From Oceanibium sediminis (GTDB taxonomy: Bacteria > Pseudomonadota > Alphaproteobacteria > Rhodobacterales > Rhodobacteraceae), in assembly GCF_003265325.1 (NCBI RefSeq), contig NZ_QGNX01000004.1, positions 372,001 through 436,000 on the forward strand: a stretch of 64,000 nucleotides of DNA. Direction: 5' to 3'. Positions 1 to 8,820 of this stretch are shown here, in pieces; position 1 is the first letter of the stretch, and every line of letters starts with the position of its first letter. The notes under the pieces are model-generated. The model made no database searches. It worked only from the letters and a program-made list of their open reading frames with translations, and was not told the DNA's origin. The position numbers and the translations under genes were made by a program.

Positions 1-1
1 C

Positions 2-322
2 GAGCCGTCGATCGTCGGCGCACGGGCCGTCGATCACCTCAGGCAGCTGAACTTTGAAATCGCCTTCCTCGGCGCATCCAGCTTGTCCGAGAACGGCACG
101 TTCTTCGACTACTCCCTGGAAGACGCTGAAATCAAACGCGTTCTGACCGAGGTTTCATCCCAGGTCGTGATGCTTCTGGACAGCTCGAAGTTCAACCGGG
201 TTTCGGTGGCCAGTATCTGCGATGGCAGCAAAGTGGACACGCTCATCACCGACCAGGAGCCGCCGGAACACACCCGCGCCCGCCTGGTTGAGCGTGGCAC
301 GAAAATCATCATCGCCAAATAG
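2..322 (+). CDS. DeoR/GlpR-type transcriptional regulator, C-terminal part (truncated by window edge)
   Basis: The reading frame is open from the first bases and ends at TAG. The residues (GARAVDHLRQLNFEIAFLGA, then a stretch with LLDSSKF and a final Thr-Asp-Gln-Glu-Pro-Pro segment) match the sugar-phosphate-sensing C-terminal domain of DeoR-family repressors. The helix-turn-helix lies outside the window. The gene precedes a BtpA-like gene, an FGGY kinase and a HAD phosphatase on the same strand, so it is probably their local repressor and responds to a phosphorylated sugar. A small hairpin follows its stop codon. Confidence 0.8.
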   Translation, partial: EPSIVGARAVDHLRQLNFEIAFLGASSLSENGTFFDYSLEDAEIKRVLTEVSSQVVMLLDSSKFNRVSVASICDGSKVDTLITDQEPPEHTRARLVERGTKIIIAK

Positions 323-336
323 CGCCCAGCGGGCGC
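322..336 (+). other. Short GC hairpin after deoR stop
   Basis: GCGCCC and GGGCGC form a 6-bp stem with a 3-nt loop that begins inside the regulator's stop codon. No T-run follows. It is more likely an intercistronic mRNA element than a full terminator. Confidence 0.35.
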
Positions 337-360
337 ACCCAACCAAGAAAGTGACTAACA

Positions 361-1164
361 ATGCCCTTCGATTTTTTTGACTCCAAGAAAAAAGCGGTCA
401 TCTCGATGTCTCACATCGGCGCCCTGCCGGGCTCGCCGCTTTATGACGCCGATGGCGGCATGGACAAGCTCATCGAGGATGTCATCTCCGATATCGAGAA
501 GCTTCAGGACGGCGGCGTCGACGCCATCATGTTCGGCAACGAAAATGACCGCCCCTACCTTCTGGAAGCCAGTCCCGAAAGCATTGCAGCCATGACCGCT
601 GTTGTTCAGGCGGCCAAGCCCCACCTGAAGGTCCCCTTCGGCGTCAACTACCTTTGGGACCCGAACGCCTCTGTCGCGATCGCGGCCGCAACGGGCGCGA
701 AATGGGTTCGGGAAATCTTCACCGGCGTCTTCGCTTCCGACATGGGCATCTGGGCACCCAGCGCTGCGAAACCATCGCGGATGAAGGGCAACCTCGGGCG
801 CAAGGACCTGAAGCTGTTCTTCAACATCAACGCCGAGTTTGCGCATTCCCTCGACCAGCGCCCCATCGGGCTGCGCGCGAAATCCGCCGTCTTCTCCTCG
901 CTTGCCGATGCGATCCTTGTGTCGGGTCCGATCACCGGTCAGCCCGCTGACCAGTCGAACCTGCGCGAGGCTGTCGAGGCCGTTGACGGCGCGGTGCCGG
1001 TCTTCGCCAACACCGGCGTGAATATCGACAACGTCACCGACGTGATGAGCGTGGCATCGGGCTGCATCATCGGCACCCACTTCAAGATTGACGGTAACAC
1101 CTGGAACCAGATCGACGCCGACAGGGTCAAGCGGTTCATGGATGTCGTGAACCGGCTGCGCTGA
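361..1164 (+). CDS. BtpA/SgcQ-family TIM-barrel protein
   Basis: This 267-residue protein has the features of the BtpA/SgcQ family: an N-terminal SMSHIGALPGSPLY segment, a DGGVDAIMFGNEND segment near residues 50-62, and a C-terminal VFANTGVN...GCIIGTHFKIDG phosphate-binding-like region near residues 215-245. The family is a TIM barrel. In cyanobacteria BtpA is linked to photosystem I biogenesis, while SgcQ relatives sit in sugar operons and have no firmly established reaction. Here it is one base upstream of an FGGY kinase and follows a DeoR regulator, so a role in sugar or sugar-phosphate metabolism is inferred. The exact reaction is unknown. Confidence 0.8.
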   Translation: MPFDFFDSKKKAVISMSHIGALPGSPLYDADGGMDKLIEDVISDIEKLQDGGVDAIMFGNENDRPYLLEASPESIAAMTAVVQAAKPHLKVPFGVNYLWDPNASVAIAAATGAKWVREIFTGVFASDMGIWAPSAAKPSRMKGNLGRKDLKLFFNINAEFAHSLDQRPIGLRAKSAVFSSLADAILVSGPITGQPADQSNLREAVEAVDGAVPVFANTGVNIDNVTDVMSVASGCIIGTHFKIDGNTWNQIDADRVKRFMDVVNRLR

Positions 1165-1165
1165 C

Positions 1166-2662
1166 ATGAAATACGTGATCGGCCTGGATATCGGCACCAC
1201 TTCGACAATCGGCCTACTGATCGGGTTGCCAGACAAGGTTCTGGCGCAGGCCTCCCGGCCGGTCACACTGCATTCCCCCGAAGCCGGCTGGGCCGAGGAG
1301 GACCCGGACGAATGGTGGCGCAATGTTTGCGACATCATTCCCGAACTCCTGAACAAGGGCGGCGTCTCCGGCGAGGACGTCGCCGCCATCGGCGTTTCGG
1401 GCATGCTGCCCGCGCTGGTCACACTGGATGCGGCGGGCAACGTGATCCGGCGCTCGATCCAGCAAAGCGACGGGCGCAACGGCGCCGAAGTCTCAGAGCT
1501 TGCGGCGGAACTCGATTCCGCCGCCTTCACCATGCGCGCCGGCAACGGGGTGAACCAGCAACTGATCGCGGCAAAGCTGCGTTGGCTCGAAAAGAACGAG
1601 CCCGGAAATTTCGACCGGATCGCGACGGTCTTCGGCTCCTACGACTATATCAACTGGAAGCTGACCGGGGTCAAAGCGGTCGAACAGAACTGGGCGCTGG
1701 AAGCGGGATTCGTCGATCTTGCCTCTGGGGCCTTGGCGGACGACCTGATCGCCCTTGGCCATGTCTCCCCTTCCGTGGTGCCGCCAAAATGCGCAAGCCA
1801 CGCCATCATGGGCCATGTCACGCAAGAAGCCGCACGAGCGACCGGGCTGCGCACGGGTACGCCTGTCGCGGGTGGCGCAGCAGACCATATCGCCTCGGCT
1901 TTTGCGGCGGGTGTGACGCGGCCGGGCGACGTCCTGCTCAAGTTTGGTGGCGCAGCGGATATCATGATCTCCACCGCCGAAGCGGCGCCCGATCCGCGCA
2001 TGTTCCTCGACTACCACTTGGTGCCCGGTCTTTATATGCCGAACGGCTGCATGGCGTCCGGTGGATCGGCACTCAACTGGTTCGCATCGAAAATCGCCCA
2101 GGGCGAGGCGGAGGCCGCGAAGGCCGCCGGGCTTTCCCTGCACCAGCACCTCGACAGGTTGTCCGCCGAGACACCCGCCGGCGCGGACGGGGTGCAGATC
2201 ATCCCCTATTTCCTGGGGGAGAAGACACCTATCCATGACCCTGCCGCGCGCGGCATCATCCATGGGCTGAGCCTGAACCACGACCTGCGCCACATGTGGC
2301 GCGCGCTTCTGGAAGGCTTCGCCTATGCGTTCCGCCACCATATCGAGGTTTTCGCGGATATGGGTCACCCCTCAACGCGCTACTTCGCTTCGGACGGGGG
2401 ATCGAATTCGAGACTGTGGATGCAGATCTGCGCGGATGTGTTGCAAGCGCCGATCCAGTTGCTTCGCGGGCACCCGGGTTCCAGCCTGGGGGCCGCCTGG
2501 GTGGCTGCCGTGGCTGGCGGGCTGACCGAGGACTGGGGGGGCGTCGCGAATTTCGTCACCTATGGCGAACTGGTGGAGCCGAATCCGGACAACGCCGGGC
2601 TGTATGACGCGGGGTATGAACGCTTCCGCTCCGTTTACAAAGCGGTCGCGGCGCTCTCATGA
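1166..2662 (+). CDS. FGGY-family carbohydrate kinase (xylulokinase-like)
   Basis: The 498-residue protein starts with the ATP-binding GLDIGTTST motif (residues 6-14). It has the family's GVSGM motif near residue 75 and a C-terminal ASDGGSNSRLWMQICADVL signature near residue 410. Length fits the xylulokinase/gluconokinase branch. It should phosphorylate a keto-sugar or sugar acid in the cytoplasm with ATP. ATG lies one base after the BtpA-like stop, and the 3' end overlaps the HAD gene by 4 bp, so the three genes are translationally coupled. Substrate cannot be read from sequence. The binding protein and permeases expected for this operon are probably left of the window. Confidence 0.85.
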   Translation: MKYVIGLDIGTTSTIGLLIGLPDKVLAQASRPVTLHSPEAGWAEEDPDEWWRNVCDIIPELLNKGGVSGEDVAAIGVSGMLPALVTLDAAGNVIRRSIQQSDGRNGAEVSELAAELDSAAFTMRAGNGVNQQLIAAKLRWLEKNEPGNFDRIATVFGSYDYINWKLTGVKAVEQNWALEAGFVDLASGALADDLIALGHVSPSVVPPKCASHAIMGHVTQEAARATGLRTGTPVAGGAADHIASAFAAGVTRPGDVLLKFGGAADIMISTAEAAPDPRMFLDYHLVPGLYMPNGCMASGGSALNWFASKIAQGEAEAAKAAGLSLHQHLDRLSAETPAGADGVQIIPYFLGEKTPIHDPAARGIIHGLSLNHDLRHMWRALLEGFAYAFRHHIEVFADMGHPSTRYFASDGGSNSRLWMQICADVLQAPIQLLRGHPGSSLGAAWVAAVAGGLTEDWGGVANFVTYGELVEPNPDNAGLYDAGYERFRSVYKAVAALS

Positions 2663-3291
2663 CCTACGCGGGAGTTGCCTGGGACATCGATGGAACCCTG
2701 ATCGACAGCGAGCCGCTGCACTTGCGCGCACTGCTCGGCGTTTCGAACGGGCTTGGCGTCGATCTGTCGGATCTGCCGGACGATCATTTCGTCGGCGTCA
2801 ACCTCAATGGAGTCTGGGACGTGCTGCAGGCGCGCTACCCGTCCGACCTGACGAAGGCAGAGTGGATTCACCAGATAAACGCAGCCTACGCGGCCCAGGC
2901 GGATGACCTAGTGCCCATTCCGGGGGCAGGCGAAGCGGTGCGGGAATTGGCGCGACGGGGCATTCCACAAGCCGCCGTGTCCAACTCCAACAGGATCGTG
3001 GTGGACGCCAACCTCGCAAGACTCGGAGTGGCCGACCTGTTCGACGTCACGCTGTCGCTCGACGATGTGACCGCACCGAAACCGGACCCGGACCCCTATC
3101 TGAGAGCCGCGCGGCTGCTTGGCCTGAACCCGCGCGACATTCTGGCCGTCGAGGACAGCGCGACCGGGGCGCTTTCCGCACATCGCGCTACCCTCGGGAT
3201 CGCCCTGCTCGCACCGGCCTCGACCGAATTCGCCACGACACGCATCTCGTCGCCATGCGATATCCTCGCCATGGTCGACGCTCTGAAGTAG
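2659..3291 (+). CDS. HAD-superfamily sugar-phosphate phosphatase/mutase
   Basis: This 210-residue protein carries HAD motif I (DIDGTLIDSE, nucleophile Asp9, acid/base Asp11), motif II Ser in AAVSNSNR near residue 113, and a KPDPDPYL motif III followed by AVEDSATG near residue 165. The helical cap placed right after motif I is that of the beta-phosphoglucomutase-like subfamily. It overlaps the FGGY kinase by an ATGA junction, so it likely acts on the same sugar phosphate, as a housekeeping phosphatase or a mutase. Which of the two cannot be told. Confidence 0.85.
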   Translation: MTYAGVAWDIDGTLIDSEPLHLRALLGVSNGLGVDLSDLPDDHFVGVNLNGVWDVLQARYPSDLTKAEWIHQINAAYAAQADDLVPIPGAGEAVRELARRGIPQAAVSNSNRIVVDANLARLGVADLFDVTLSLDDVTAPKPDPDPYLRAARLLGLNPRDILAVEDSATGALSAHRATLGIALLAPASTEFATTRISSPCDILAMVDALK

Positions 3292-3307
3292 CCGAAAGGC
3301 CGGCCCG

Positions 3308-4360
3308 CTACACGAAGCGCGTGATGAACGGAAGGGTTGCAGCCCCTATCGCCTTTGACGCCGGGCCATTGCCCGAGGCGGCGACGGTGAAGCCCGGCAG
3401 GTCTTGCTCCAGCCGGGTGCAGATCCGCTCCAGAAGCGGCTCGGGAAGCGTGGCCGACACCACGATATGGGTGAAATCGATCAGCTCGGCCGCCGATTTC
3501 GCCCGCTCCGTCAGTACCCTGACGCAATCCTCGATCCAGTCCGCGACGACATCCTTCGCCGCGTCCCCGGCGGCCCTTTCGGACAGGCTTTCGACCGTCA
3601 GCGGGCCATTCAGCTGCAACCGCTCCTCCAGATCCAGCAGCCCGTGGGGGTAACTGCGCCGGCGCGGGCTGCGCAGCGTCTGGCGGTCCAGCGTCAGCAT
3701 CGAGTACACCCGGTCGCCGATGTGAAACAGCAGGTAGGTGTCGTGGGCCTTCGCCTCTCCGTACAGGCTTTCGCCACCGGCGGCGGCGGTGATGTCGTCC
3801 TGCACGAACACGTCGAGCCCGGTTTCCCGTTCGAGCATCTGCGTCAGCTTCGCCAGGTCCACGTAGGCGGGCGGCGGTTCGGGCACGGCCAGGCCGACGC
3901 CGGCCAGGCGCTTGCGGCGGGCCGCGCTCAGCGCGTCGATCCGCTCGGCGACCGCCGCGACGATGGAGGCGGTGTCCGGCTCGCTCGCTACGAGGGCGCG
4001 CGCCCTGCCCAGGAAATCGACCAGCGCCACGCTGGCCCCGCGCGGGTCTAGGTCGACCCCGACGGCGAAGGCGCCTTCGGGGTTCAGCGTCAGGGGCACG
4101 GTGGGCGGGCCCATGCGCGACTTCATGCGCTCGCCCTCGCTCAGCAGGCCTTCCTGCTGAAGCGAGCGGATCAGGACCGAGACCGTCTGCCCGGAAAGCT
4201 CGGAGCGTTCGCCGATCTGCGCGCGGGTCAGCTCGCCGGAGCGCAGAAGCATCGACAGGATGAGCCGTTCGTTGTGGCTGCGCACCCGGCCGGCATTCAG
4301 GCCTGACGCCCGGTCCGCGATGCGGACCGGCGCGGGCGGGGCAAAACGCATGTCAGGCAT
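3308..4360 (-). CDS. ROK-family transcriptional regulator
   Basis: About 350 residues. An N-terminal winged helix (NERLILSMLLRSGELTRAQI, then an SGQTVSVLIRSLQQEGLL recognition region, residues about 30-70) is followed by a ROK-type sugar-sensing domain beginning near residue 90 (AVGVDLDPRGASVALVDFLG). The start is uncertain: GTG at 4369 and ATG at 4360 or 4351 are all in frame, and the last two overlap or abut the TGA of the upstream esterase gene. It is co-transcribed with the SGNH esterase and divergent from the sugar ABC operon at 5228, its most likely target. Confidence 0.8.
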   Translation of the reverse strand: MPDMRFAPPAPVRIADRASGLNAGRVRSHNERLILSMLLRSGELTRAQIGERSELSGQTVSVLIRSLQQEGLLSEGERMKSRMGPPTVPLTLNPEGAFAVGVDLDPRGASVALVDFLGRARALVASEPDTASIVAAVAERIDALSAARRKRLAGVGLAVPEPPPAYVDLAKLTQMLERETGLDVFVQDDITAAAGGESLYGEAKAHDTYLLFHIGDRVYSMLTLDRQTLRSPRRRSYPHGLLDLEERLQLNGPLTVESLSERAAGDAAKDVVADWIEDCVRVLTERAKSAAELIDFTHIVVSATLPEPLLERICTRLEQDLPGFTVAASGNGPASKAIGAATLPFITRFV

Positions 4361-5018
4361 GGACGACACCCTTCAACGGCGGCCAGCCGATGGCGGAAAT
4401 CACCTCGGCCAGGGCCAGTCCGATGGCGCGATGCGCCTCGATCCCAAGATGGAAGCCGTCCCGCGGATCGGACTGCGCGATCTTTCCTGCATCCATGAAA
4501 TGCACTTCCAGCGAGTCGGCCATGATTTCGAATTCCAGCGCAAGCTCGCGCGATTTGGAGGGCGCCCCGGCGAAGACCGAGTTCCACTCGTGCAGTTCGT
4601 CCTTCATGGGCGGCGGCGCGACGACGAAGATCTCGGGCGTGCGCCCGGGCCAGCCGGGGTTGAAGTCACGGATGTCGTGGATCAGCGTGCCGATCCCCAT
4701 CGCCACCTCGGAAGCGGGCTGGTTGAACCGCCGCTTCAGGTCGTTCGTCCCCAGCATCAGGATGACCAGGTCGAGCGGCGCATGGCTCTGGATGCAGGGC
4801 GTCAGATAGGTGCGGCCGTTCTTGTGCGCGCCCTCGATCGGGTCGTCATGGACGGTGGTGCGCCCGCTCAACCCCTCTCCGATCACGTCCCACCCGGGGC
4901 CGAGTTCCGCCGCCATCACGCCGGACCACCTTTGGGATCGTGGATAGCGGTCCAGCGGCCCGCCCCCCGGAACCTGCCCGTAAGTGTTTGAATCACCGTA
5001 ACAAAGGATTGTGCGCAT
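4353..5018 (-). CDS. SGNH/GDSL-family esterase (paralogue of the one at 9777)
   Basis: Start placed at ATG 5018, so the protein begins MRTILCYGDSNTYG; the 20 codons upstream lack family residues. Block I GDSN (nucleophile Ser10), the LMLGTNDLK block III and a C-terminal DGFHLG (catalytic Asp/His) are present in 221 residues. No signal peptide is seen, so it acts in the cytoplasm. It is clearly related to the esterase at the end of the facing ABC operon; they share RW(S/T)GVMAAELG, the GEGLS/EEGLS-type segment, LD(L)V(I/V)xMLGTND and IVAPPP-like segments. Likely an arylesterase or sugar-ester deacetylase; substrate unknown. Confidence 0.85.
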   Translation of the reverse strand: MRTILCYGDSNTYGQVPGGGPLDRYPRSQRWSGVMAAELGPGWDVIGEGLSGRTTVHDDPIEGAHKNGRTYLTPCIQSHAPLDLVILMLGTNDLKRRFNQPASEVAMGIGTLIHDIRDFNPGWPGRTPEIFVVAPPPMKDELHEWNSVFAGAPSKSRELALEFEIMADSLEVHFMDAGKIAQSDPRDGFHLGIEAHRAIGLALAEVISAIGWPPLKGVVHA

Positions 5019-5227
5019 CGTCCTCACCACCTGCCGCGGGCGCGATAATCGCAGGTTTGGCCGCCATAAGAAAGGCATAACCTCTCTTAGTCAGAAACAT
5101 TGAATAAGTATTGACGGAGCCCACGAATAGGCGGAATGATGCGCGGGAATCCGGGCCTCGGCCCCAACGGCCAGTATCCGCGCCCCGGTCCGGTCGTCGT
5201 CCGAATACGGGGCGCATGGGAGAAGAA
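5019..5227. promoter_or_regulatory. Divergent promoter region of esterase-ROK and sugar ABC operons
   Basis: This 209-bp gap separates two divergent operons. It holds a relatively AT-rich patch around 5075-5115 (AACATTGAATAAGTATTGAC) that is the best place for promoters and a ROK operator, but I see no convincing palindrome. A GGAGAAGAA ribosome-binding site precedes the binding-protein ATG at 5228. Confidence 0.4.
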
Positions 5228-6292
5228 ATGAAAAAAATCGCACTTATCAGCGCCAGCGTGATCGCGCTGTCCTGCGGCGCCGCCAGCGCGCAGGATGACG
5301 TCTTCATCATGGAGGGCGTGTCCCCCCACCCCGAGCTGAAGACCACGGTCGAAGCGGGCGCCTTCACGGCCGAAGCCCCCTGGACCATCGGGATGAGCCA
5401 TTTCGGCGTAAACGCGAACACCTGGACGGTCCAGGTCTCCCACGAGGCGCGGGCCGCGGCCGCCGCCGACGAGCGGATCGAAGAACTCATCATCCTGGAC
5501 GCCGGGTTCGACCAGGCGAAACAGGTCGCCGATATCGAGGACCTGATCGCGCAGGGCGTCGACGCGCTCATCGTGATGCCGGTGACGACCACCTCGGCCA
5601 ACGCGTCGATCGAACGGGCGATCGCCGCCGGCATCCCCGTCGTGCTGCACACCGGCCGGATCGACTCGGACGCGTTCACCACCGAGATCCAGGGCGGCGC
5701 AGAACATTTCGGGGCGGTCATGGCCGAATGGCTGGTCGAGCAGACCGGGGGCAAAGGCAACATCTGGGTCCTGCGCGGCCTGGCCGGGCACCCCGAGGAT
5801 ACCAACCGCTACAAGGGCGCCATCGAAGCCTTCGAGGGCACCGAGCTTACCATCACCGCCGAGCAGCATGGCGACTGGCAGTACGACCAGGCCCGCAACC
5901 TGTGCGAGACGCTGTACCTGTCGAACCCCGACGTGGACGGCATCTGGTCGTCCGGCGCGGACATGACGCGCGCCTGCGTGGACGTATTCAAGCAGTTCGG
6001 CGCCGAGATCCCGCCGATCACAGGTGAGGGCAACAACGGCTACTTCGGCCAGTGGATCGAGGACGGCTTCGCATCGATCTCTTCCGAGTACAGCCCCGCG
6101 CAGGGCGCTGCCGGGATCCGCGCCGCGACCGCGCTGCTGGGCGGTGAGCCGCTCTACAAGCACTACGTCTACCGCCCCGCGGGCTGGGACGTGGAGCGGG
6201 CGGCGGAATACTACCGCGACGACCTGTCCGCCAACGTGTGGTGGCCGTCCGAACTGCCCGAAGAAAAGCTCGTGGAAATCTACGGGAAATAA
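5228..6292 (+). CDS. Periplasmic sugar-binding protein of ABC transporter (CUT2/RbsB type)
   Basis: The start at 5228 gives a clean Sec signal peptide (MKKIALISASVIALSCGAAS, cleavage near AQ-DD) behind a good Shine-Dalgarno. The mature part has the periplasmic binding protein type 1 layout: EELIILDAGFDQAKQVADIEDLIAQGVDALIVMP near residue 80, and GNIWVLRGLAGHPEDTNRYKG near residue 180. 354 residues. Partners are the two-domain ATPase and two permeases downstream. The ligand is a sugar or polyol by family; the two SGNH esterases around it hint at an acylated or esterified carbohydrate. Confidence 0.85.
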   Translation: MKKIALISASVIALSCGAASAQDDVFIMEGVSPHPELKTTVEAGAFTAEAPWTIGMSHFGVNANTWTVQVSHEARAAAAADERIEELIILDAGFDQAKQVADIEDLIAQGVDALIVMPVTTTSANASIERAIAAGIPVVLHTGRIDSDAFTTEIQGGAEHFGAVMAEWLVEQTGGKGNIWVLRGLAGHPEDTNRYKGAIEAFEGTELTITAEQHGDWQYDQARNLCETLYLSNPDVDGIWSSGADMTRACVDVFKQFGAEIPPITGEGNNGYFGQWIEDGFASISSEYSPAQGAAGIRAATALLGGEPLYKHYVYRPAGWDVERAAEYYRDDLSANVWWPSELPEEKLVEIYGK

Positions 6293-6298
6293 GAGTCG

Positions 6299-6322
6299 CG
6301 CCGGGTGGTTCGCCACCCGGCG
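6299..6322 (+). terminator. Intercistronic hairpin after binding-protein gene
   Basis: CGCCGGGTGG and CCACCCGGCG form a perfect 10-bp stem with a TTCG loop, 7 bp after the binding-protein stop. The following sequence (TCTGCCTT) has only a weak T-run, so it probably acts as an mRNA stabiliser or attenuator that favours the binding protein over the ATPase. Confidence 0.7.
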
Positions 6323-6355
6323 TCTGCCTTGCCACGCCAGATACGGAACTGCCCA

Positions 6356-7867
6356 TTGTCCACGATCATCGAGATGCGGGGGATTTCAAAATCCTTCGGC
6401 CCCGTAGCGGCCCTGAGCAACGTCGATTTCCGGCTGGAACCCGGCTCCATTCACGCCCTGATGGGAGAGAACGGCGCAGGCAAGTCAACGCTGATGAAGA
6501 TCCTCGCCGGGGTGCTGCGCCCGACCTCGGGCGAGATCCTGCTGGCGGGTAAGCCGCTGTCCCTGTCCAGCCCGCGCGACGGGCTGGATGCGGGCATCTC
6601 GGTCGTGTTCCAGGAACAATCGCTGCTCGCGAACCTGACCGTGGCCGAGAACATGTTCCTCGGGCGCGAACCGCGCACCCGCTGGGGCGGGATCGACTAC
6701 CCGACCATGCGCGCGAAAACGCGCGAGGCGCTGGCCCAGCTTGACCTCGATTTCGATCCCGACCGGCAGGTCGCAGAACTCGGCATTGCCGAGCGCCAGT
6801 TTCTGGAGATCGCCCACGGCATTCACGCCAATGCAAGGGTGATGATCCTCGATGAACCCACCGCCGCCCTGAATGCCGCCGACGTCGATGTGCTGAACCG
6901 CAACATCCGCAGGCTCGCCTCCGAGGGCTGCGCGATCGTCTACGTCTCGCACCGGCTGGAGGAGATCTTCGAGCTTTGCGACACGGTGACTGTGCTGAAG
7001 GACGGCGCGCTCGTCGGAACGCGGCCCGTCTCGGAAATGAACACCGCTTCGCTGATCGCCATGATGGTGGGGCGCGAGCTGTCCGACATGTTCCCGCCCC
7101 GCGCGGATGAAACCGGCGCGCCGATGCTTGGCATTGAGGACATGGTCCTGCAACCGGGCGCAGCAGCGCTGAACCTGACCGTGAACGCCGGGGAAATCGT
7201 GGCTCTTGCGGGGCTAGAAGGCCAGGGCCAATCGGCCATCGCGCGCGCCCTTGTCGGCCTGCATGTGCCGGTTTCGGGGCATATCCACCTCAAGGGGCAG
7301 ACCGTCCCGCTGCCCCTGCCCCGCGAATCCGGCCTGTTGAAGATGCACGCGGCGGGCCTTGGCTTCGTTCCCGAGGATCGGAAGGAAGAAGGGCTGCTGC
7401 TCAACCTTTCCGTCGCGCAGAACATCGCTCTGGGCCGTTTCGCGGGGGTCCCGGCCGTCGCGCCCGCCAGCGGCACCCGCGCGGTGGTGCAGCGGATGAT
7501 GGACGCGATGAACATCAAGGCCGCCGGGCCGCGCGCGCGCGTCGGCTCCCTTTCCGGGGGGAACCAGCAGAAGGTGCTGTTCGGACGCGCCCTTGCCGCG
7601 GAAATGGACGTGCTGGTCATCGAAGAGCCGACACGCGGCGTCGATGTCGGGGCCAAGGCGGAAATCTACGGACTTTTGCGCGACTTCACCGCCGCCGGGG
7701 GCGCCGTTCTGGTGCTGTCGCGCGAGGCGCTGGAACTGATCGGCCTGGCGGACCGGATCTACGTCATCCACGACAATGCCATCGCCGGAGAGATCGCCGC
7801 CACGGAGGCGACGGAACACAAGCTGCTCGACATGGCCCTGTCGGGCGGAAAGGCCGAAAATGCGTGA
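6356..7867 (+). CDS. Sugar ABC transporter ATPase, two-domain (RbsA/XylG type)
   Basis: About 503 residues with two fused ATPase halves. The first has Walker A GENGAGKST, the ERQFLEIAHGI signature-like segment and Walker B VMILDEPTAAL. The second has a degenerate Walker A (GLEGQGQSAIA) typical of this class, LSGGNQQKVLFGRAL and a final DEP-like VIEEPTRG. The open frame extends upstream through the hairpin, so the start must be later: TTG at 6356 or ATG at 6374 fit, neither with a strong ribosome-binding site. The end overlaps the permease gene by 8 bp. Confidence 0.88.
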   Translation: MSTIIEMRGISKSFGPVAALSNVDFRLEPGSIHALMGENGAGKSTLMKILAGVLRPTSGEILLAGKPLSLSSPRDGLDAGISVVFQEQSLLANLTVAENMFLGREPRTRWGGIDYPTMRAKTREALAQLDLDFDPDRQVAELGIAERQFLEIAHGIHANARVMILDEPTAALNAADVDVLNRNIRRLASEGCAIVYVSHRLEEIFELCDTVTVLKDGALVGTRPVSEMNTASLIAMMVGRELSDMFPPRADETGAPMLGIEDMVLQPGAAALNLTVNAGEIVALAGLEGQGQSAIARALVGLHVPVSGHIHLKGQTVPLPLPRESGLLKMHAAGLGFVPEDRKEEGLLLNLSVAQNIALGRFAGVPAVAPASGTRAVVQRMMDAMNIKAAGPRARVGSLSGGNQQKVLFGRALAAEMDVLVIEEPTRGVDVGAKAEIYGLLRDFTAAGGAVLVLSREALELIGLADRIYVIHDNAIAGEIAATEATEHKLLDMALSGGKAENA

Positions 7868-8819
7868 TCTGATTGCCCGCCTGACAAGACGGGGAAACCG
7901 GCAGGGCGCCTGGATGCTGCCCCTGCTGGTCGTCATCGGGATCGTCACCTGGCTGTCCATCGGGACCGACGAATTCGCCCGGCCCGGGAACCTGTCCAAC
8001 CTGCTGGCGCAGGCGATGCCGCTGCTGATCGCCTCCATCGGGCAGATGTTCGTGATCGTCGTTGCCGGACTCGACCTGTCCGTCGGCTCGGTCATCAGCT
8101 TCTCGACCGCGATCCTCGCGCTTGACGCGCCGGGGTACCTGACGTTTCCCGCGCTGTTCATGCTCGCCGCGCTGATCGGGGCGACGAACGGCATCGCGGT
8201 GACGCGCCTGAACGTGCATCCGATCATCGCAACGCTCGCCATGCAATACGTCGTGCTCGGCGTAACGCGCCTGATCCGCCCCGTTTCCGGCGGCACGGTG
8301 CCCGAGTTCGTCATCGCATCGGTCCAGGGCAGTTTCCTTGGCGTTCCGATGCCGGTGTTCTGGGCCATCACGGTGCTGGCCATCGGCTGGAAGGTGCTGC
8401 ACGCCAGCCGCTTCGGGCTGCATCTGTTCGCCATCGGCGGCGGCATGGCCTCGGGCCAGACCAGTGCTGCGCGCAACTTCGGCGTGCCGGAGACGCGGAT
8501 CATCATCTCGGCCTATGTCGCCTCGTCGCTGTTCGCGGCCCTTGCGGGGGTGTTCCTGGCCGGGCGCATCGTTTCGGGCGATCCGAACGTGGGGATGTTG
8601 TTCGAGCTGAACAGCATCACCGCCGTGGCGCTTGGCGGGACGCAGCTTTCCGGCGGCGTCGGCTCGCTGCAGGGCACGGCCATCGGGGCGTTCCTTCTGG
8701 CGCTTCTGTCCAACGGCATGAACCTGGCCAACGTCTCGCCCTTCATCCAGACGGTGGTGAAGGGCGGGTTGCTGCTGGCCGTGGTCAGCTTCCAACGCCG
8801 CCGCAAGATGGGGCTCTGA
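7860..8819 (+). CDS. Sugar ABC transporter permease 1 (RbsC-like)
   Basis: 319 residues, very hydrophobic, with about 8-10 membrane segments. It has the family pattern FVIVVAGLDLSVGSVISFS near residue 65 and LGGTQLSGGVGSLQGTAIGA near residue 265. ATG 7860 is embedded in the ATPase 3' end (ATGCGTGA), the usual coupling. It forms the membrane channel together with the following permease, likely as a heterodimer. Confidence 0.9.
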   Translation: MRDLIARLTRRGNRQGAWMLPLLVVIGIVTWLSIGTDEFARPGNLSNLLAQAMPLLIASIGQMFVIVVAGLDLSVGSVISFSTAILALDAPGYLTFPALFMLAALIGATNGIAVTRLNVHPIIATLAMQYVVLGVTRLIRPVSGGTVPEFVIASVQGSFLGVPMPVFWAITVLAIGWKVLHASRFGLHLFAIGGGMASGQTSAARNFGVPETRIIISAYVASSLFAALAGVFLAGRIVSGDPNVGMLFELNSITAVALGGTQLSGGVGSLQGTAIGAFLLALLSNGMNLANVSPFIQTVVKGGLLLAVVSFQRRRKMGL

Positions 8820-8820
8820 C

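Noticed and set aside
5075-5115. Possible ROK operator TCA...TGA around AACATTGAATAAGTATTGA
   Set aside because: The arms share only a few scattered bases when one is reverse-complemented; too weak to call beyond a general promoter region.
5087-6316. A 409-codon open frame on the minus strand
   Set aside because: It is antisense to the sugar-binding protein gene, which has a signal peptide and binding-protein motifs; the minus translation shows no family.
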